A stretch of 6,582 nt of DNA. Origin: Deltaproteobacteria bacterium (lineage in GTDB: Bacteria > Chloroflexota > Dehalococcoidia > Dehalococcoidales > BS750m-G39). The stretch covers positions 1 through 6,582 of the forward strand of contig JABMRW010000107.1 in assembly GCA_013202445.1 (NCBI GenBank). The letters run 5' to 3'. Every line of letters starts with the position of its first letter. Position 1 is the first letter of the stretch. Shown here one piece after another: positions 4,787 to 6,582 of the stretch. Under the pieces are notes generated by a model. It did not search any database. It had not been told where the DNA came from and was given only the letters and a program-made list of their open reading frames with translations. Both the position numbers and the translations under genes were made by a program.

Positions 4787-5920
4787 TCACCACTGCACAA
4801 ACATCGGCATCACCACGTGCAGGTAGTTCTCCGACCCCACCGGCCGGATAACCCCCGGGCTGGACGGGCTGGCCATCTCCAGCGCCACCTGCGTCTCGTG
4901 CAGCACCCCCAGCACATCGGTCAGGTACTTGCCGTTAAAGGCAATCTTGGACTCCTCCCCCTCCACCACGGCATCGATTTCGCCGACGTCGTCGCCAATC
5001 TCCTCGGACCGCGCCGAAACGACAACCTTACCCGGAGCCATCTCGGCGCCGGGGGTGACCACCAGCCGGATAATGCCGCTGCCGTCGCGGGCAAAGATAG
5101 AAGCCGTCTTGGTCGCCCTCAGGAAATCGGCCACGCTGATGGTCGCCTTGGTGGTGTGGCTCTGGGGGATAAGCTGGGAGTAGTTGGGGAAGGTGCCCTG
5201 AATCAACTGGGAGACCAGCTCGATATTCTTCAGCTTAAATAGGGCCTGCCCCTTATCGGGGTTGACCATAATCTCCACCGGCTCTTCCTGCTCGGCGATG
5301 AGCCGGTTAAGCTCGGCAAGGGTGCGGGCGGGGATGACGACCTCGGTGGCTTTACTGACCGCCTCGGCCAGGGGCATCGTATAGACCGCCAGCCTGAAGC
5401 CGTCGGCCGCCGCCAGCGTCACCGTGCTACCCTCAAACTTGGCGTTGATGCCGGTCAGCACCGGCCGGGACTCTTCGGTAGCGGCGGCGAAGACCACGTG
5501 GCTGATACCCTGGCGCAGGGCTTCCACCTCAACTTTAGTGGTAATCCCCCCCTCCACTTTAGGGATAGGGGGGAAATCTTTAGCATCCACCCCGCTGATG
5601 CGAGCCTCGAAGCGGGCGCACTTCATACCCAGGGTCCTGGTCTGCTGGGACAGATTGATACTCACCTTCTCGTTGGGCAGTGAGCCGATAAAATCAGACA
5701 GCAGCCGGGCGGGCACGGTGATTGACCCCTCCTCCTCCACTTTAGCCCCAATCCAGCAGCTGATGGCCATTTCCAGGTTGGTCGCCGCCAGCTTTAGCCT
5801 TGAGCTCTCCGTAGCCAGGAGGACGTTATTAGTTATGGGCAGGGTGGTTCTAGCCGCGACGGCTCTGCCCACCACCCCCAGCCCCCAGTTCAGATTCTCT
5901 TGCAAACACGATAACTTCAT
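4787..5920 (-). CDS. dnaN: DNA polymerase III beta subunit (sliding clamp)
   Basis: DnaN forms the ring-shaped clamp that holds replicative polymerase and repair factors on DNA. The 377-residue protein from the ATG at 5920 has the usual length and three repeated domains. The first begins MKLSCLQENL and runs through ITVPARLLSDFIGSLP. The second carries FAAATEESRPVLTG and AAADGFRLAVYTMPL (about residues 150-195). The third contains LIQGTFPNYSQLIP and ends in HVVMPMFVQW, where most clamps have the MPM-R-L tail. An upstream TTG at 5968 in the same frame would add 16 residues with no family likeness, so I reject it. The chosen start has a G-rich GGGGGTG site about four bases upstream. It lies 57 bases after moaC with its own promoter. 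No dnaA or recF is in view, so this is not a classical origin locus here. Confidence 0.93.
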   Translation of the reverse strand: MKLSCLQENLNWGLGVVGRAVAARTTLPITNNVLLATESSRLKLAATNLEMAISCWIGAKVEEEGSITVPARLLSDFIGSLPNEKVSINLSQQTRTLGMKCARFEARISGVDAKDFPPIPKVEGGITTKVEVEALRQGISHVVFAAATEESRPVLTGINAKFEGSTVTLAAADGFRLAVYTMPLAEAVSKATEVVIPARTLAELNRLIAEQEEPVEIMVNPDKGQALFKLKNIELVSQLIQGTFPNYSQLIPQSHTTKATISVADFLRATKTASIFARDGSGIIRLVVTPGAEMAPGKVVVSARSEEIGDDVGEIDAVVEGEESKIAFNGKYLTDVLGVLHETQVALEMASPSSPGVIRPVGSENYLHVVMPMFVQW

Positions 5921-5956
5921 GGTACACCCCCAAAAAACATGTTGCTGATGATGGGT

Positions 5957-5985
5957 AGTATATAACAATAATTGTTATTACTCAA
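5957..5985 (-). promoter_or_regulatory. dnaN promoter overlapping the end of moaC
   Basis: On the minus strand TTGAGT (5980-5985, four of six) is followed after exactly 17 bases by TATACT (5957-5962, five of six). The -35 box includes the first base of the moaC stop codon and its preceding codons. Transcription would begin near 5950, about 30 bases before the dnaN ATG, which would let the clamp gene be expressed independently of moaC. Confidence 0.6.
5962..5978. promoter_or_regulatory. 17-bp perfect palindrome in the dnaN promoter spacer
   Basis: ATAACAATAATTGTTAT is an exact 8+1+8 inverted repeat filling almost the whole gap between the -35 and -10 boxes. Such a site suits a dimeric repressor or activator. 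The sequence is A/T-rich, so chance is possible, and I do not recognise it as the site of a known regulator. Confidence 0.4.
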
Positions 5986-6454
5986 GGGTAATTTTGCCGC
6001 TTTTGCCACCACTTTTTTCAACCAGGCGGATATTCTCTATTTTCATGCCCCTCTCCACCGCCTTGCACATGTCGTAGATAGTCAGTGCGGCCACGGCGGT
6101 AGCGGTCAGCGCCTCCATCTCCACCCCCGTCTTCCCCGTGTTCTTGACAGTTGAGGTAATTTCGATAGTGCTGTTCTTCTCGTCCAGCTTAAACTCAACC
6201 GTGACCTCGTCGATAAGGATTGGGTGGCACAGGGGTATCAGCCGGGGCGTCTGCTTGGCGGCCATGATACCGGCCAGCTGGGCTGTCACCAGCACCTCCC
6301 CCTTTTTGGTCTTGCCCTGCTTTATCAGATCAAGGGTGGACGCTTTCATCTTCACCGTGCCCTTGGCCACCGCCTGGCGCTGGGTATCGGCCTTTGAGGA
6401 TACATCCACCATCTTGGGGCGGCCCTGGTCGTCTATATGGGTTAGTTCTTTCAT
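5978..6454 (-). CDS. moaC: Cyclic pyranopterin monophosphate synthase (molybdenum cofactor)
   Basis: MoaC converts 3',8-cyclo-7,8-dihydroguanosine 5'-triphosphate, made by MoaA, to cyclic pyranopterin monophosphate, the first stable intermediate of molybdopterin synthesis, in the cytoplasm. From the ATG at 6454 the protein is 158 residues, close to the E. coli length. All catalytic positions fall at the E. coli numbers: Lys51, His77 in PLCHP, Glu112 and Glu114 in GVEMEALTA, Asp128 and Lys131 in YDMCKA. An in-frame TTG at 6499 would add 15 residues encoded by a hairpin repeat, so I reject it. The ribosome binding site is poor. No other moa gene is in view. It is followed on the same strand by dnaN. 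Confidence 0.94.
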   Translation of the reverse strand: MKELTHIDDQGRPKMVDVSSKADTQRQAVAKGTVKMKASTLDLIKQGKTKKGEVLVTAQLAGIMAAKQTPRLIPLCHPILIDEVTVEFKLDEKNSTIEITSTVKNTGKTGVEMEALTATAVAALTIYDMCKAVERGMKIENIRLVEKSGGKSGKITLE

Positions 6455-6480
6455 AATCTTTAGAACCCCATCCCCCTGTA

Positions 6481-6511
6481 TCCCCCTTCCCCTTATCAAG
6501 GGTAAGGGGGA
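6481..6511. terminator. G/C-rich hairpin upstream of moaC, repeat-like
   Basis: TCCCCCTT (6481-6488) pairs with AAGGGGGA (6504-6511). After one mismatch, CCCTT (6490-6494) pairs with AAGGG (6498-6502) around a three-base loop. On the plus strand it is followed by AATTATTTTTTT, giving a terminator-like shape, but no plus-strand gene precedes it. It lies 27 bases upstream of the moaC ATG, in its leader if transcription starts further right. It resembles short dispersed palindromic repeats. Confidence 0.5.
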
Positions 6512-6525
6512 ATTATTTTTTTGAA

Positions 6526-6544
6526 AGAGGGACTCCGTCCCTCT
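6526..6544. terminator. Short hairpin next to the moaC leader
   Basis: AGAGGGA (6526-6532) and TCCCTCT (6538-6544) form a perfect 7-bp stem with a five-base loop. On the minus strand it is followed by TTC and an A-run, so the U-tract is weak. It may end a gene that lies to the right of the window, or be part of a composite repeat with the hairpin at 6481-6511. Confidence 0.4.
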
Positions 6545-6582
6545 AAAACTCCCTGTTAGCCTCCCCTTTTCCCCCCACCCCC

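Noticed and set aside
5545..5575. C-run and G-run inverted repeat inside dnaN, resembling the palindromic repeat near moaC
   Set aside because: The encoded segment (DFPPIPKVEGG) is a normal part of clamp proteins and the length is standard, so no insertion is needed to explain it.
4817..5948. Long plus-strand open frames opposite dnaN
   Set aside because: They are antisense shadows of a well-conserved gene, with no family-like sequence or ribosome binding sites.
5921..5968. Upstream TTG start extending DnaN by 16 residues
   Set aside because: The extension (LYTTHHQQ...) is unlike the family and spans the -10 box and transcription start of the candidate promoter. The ATG at 5920 gives the normal clamp N-terminus.
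6455..6499. Upstream TTG start extending MoaC by 15 residues
   Set aside because: The added residues come from a hairpin repeat. The ATG at 6454 places every catalytic residue at the E. coli number.

Overview
The window looks like bacterial chromosome of roughly balanced base composition. Candidate sources are an anaerobic or sediment lineage such as Chloroflexota/Dehalococcoidia. That guess rests only on gene style and dispersed hairpins, and nothing here proves the taxonomy. It holds ten protein-coding genes, including one cut by the left edge, plus one clear pseudogene. No rRNA, tRNA, CRISPR array or insertion sequence was seen.

Region 1 (1-350): the N-terminus of a small membrane protein on the minus strand, preceded by a plausible promoter and a perfect 13-bp hairpin. 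A 16-nt exact copy of the last codons of dnaN lies beside the hairpin.

Region 2 (349-3500, minus strand): a compact operon read right to left. Its order is an ArsR-family repressor with a CxC metalloid-site motif, a two-halved permease of the ArsP_1/DUF318 family, an 80-residue CxxC mini-thioredoxin, a thioredoxin-fold lipoprotein, a CcdA-type membrane thiol transporter, and an unrecognised 59-residue protein. Two nearly identical palindromes, one over the arsR promoter and one before the permease, look like operators for the repressor. The likely logic is as follows: a metalloid or organo-metalloid releases ArsR, the permease exports it, and reducing power passes from the cytoplasm through CcdA to the surface lipoprotein. 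The substrate and the electron route are inferred.

Region 3 (3500-4230): an A+T-richer stretch with a second copy of the hairpin, then a decayed plus-strand gene for a NERD (nuclease-related) domain protein. The decay includes an exact 14-bp tandem duplication that shifts the frame; removing one copy restores it. The centre of the domain and the end of the zinc ribbon are also missing.

Region 4 (4230-4790): a secreted 144-residue protein with a calcium-loop-like DxDGDGDxD motif. It converges on dnaN across a shared hairpin terminator.

Region 5 (4787-6582, minus strand): moaC followed by dnaN. dnaN has its own recognisable promoter, whose -35 box overlaps the end of moaC and whose spacer is a 17-bp perfect palindrome. 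Upstream of moaC are two hairpins and a G-rich tract running to the window edge.
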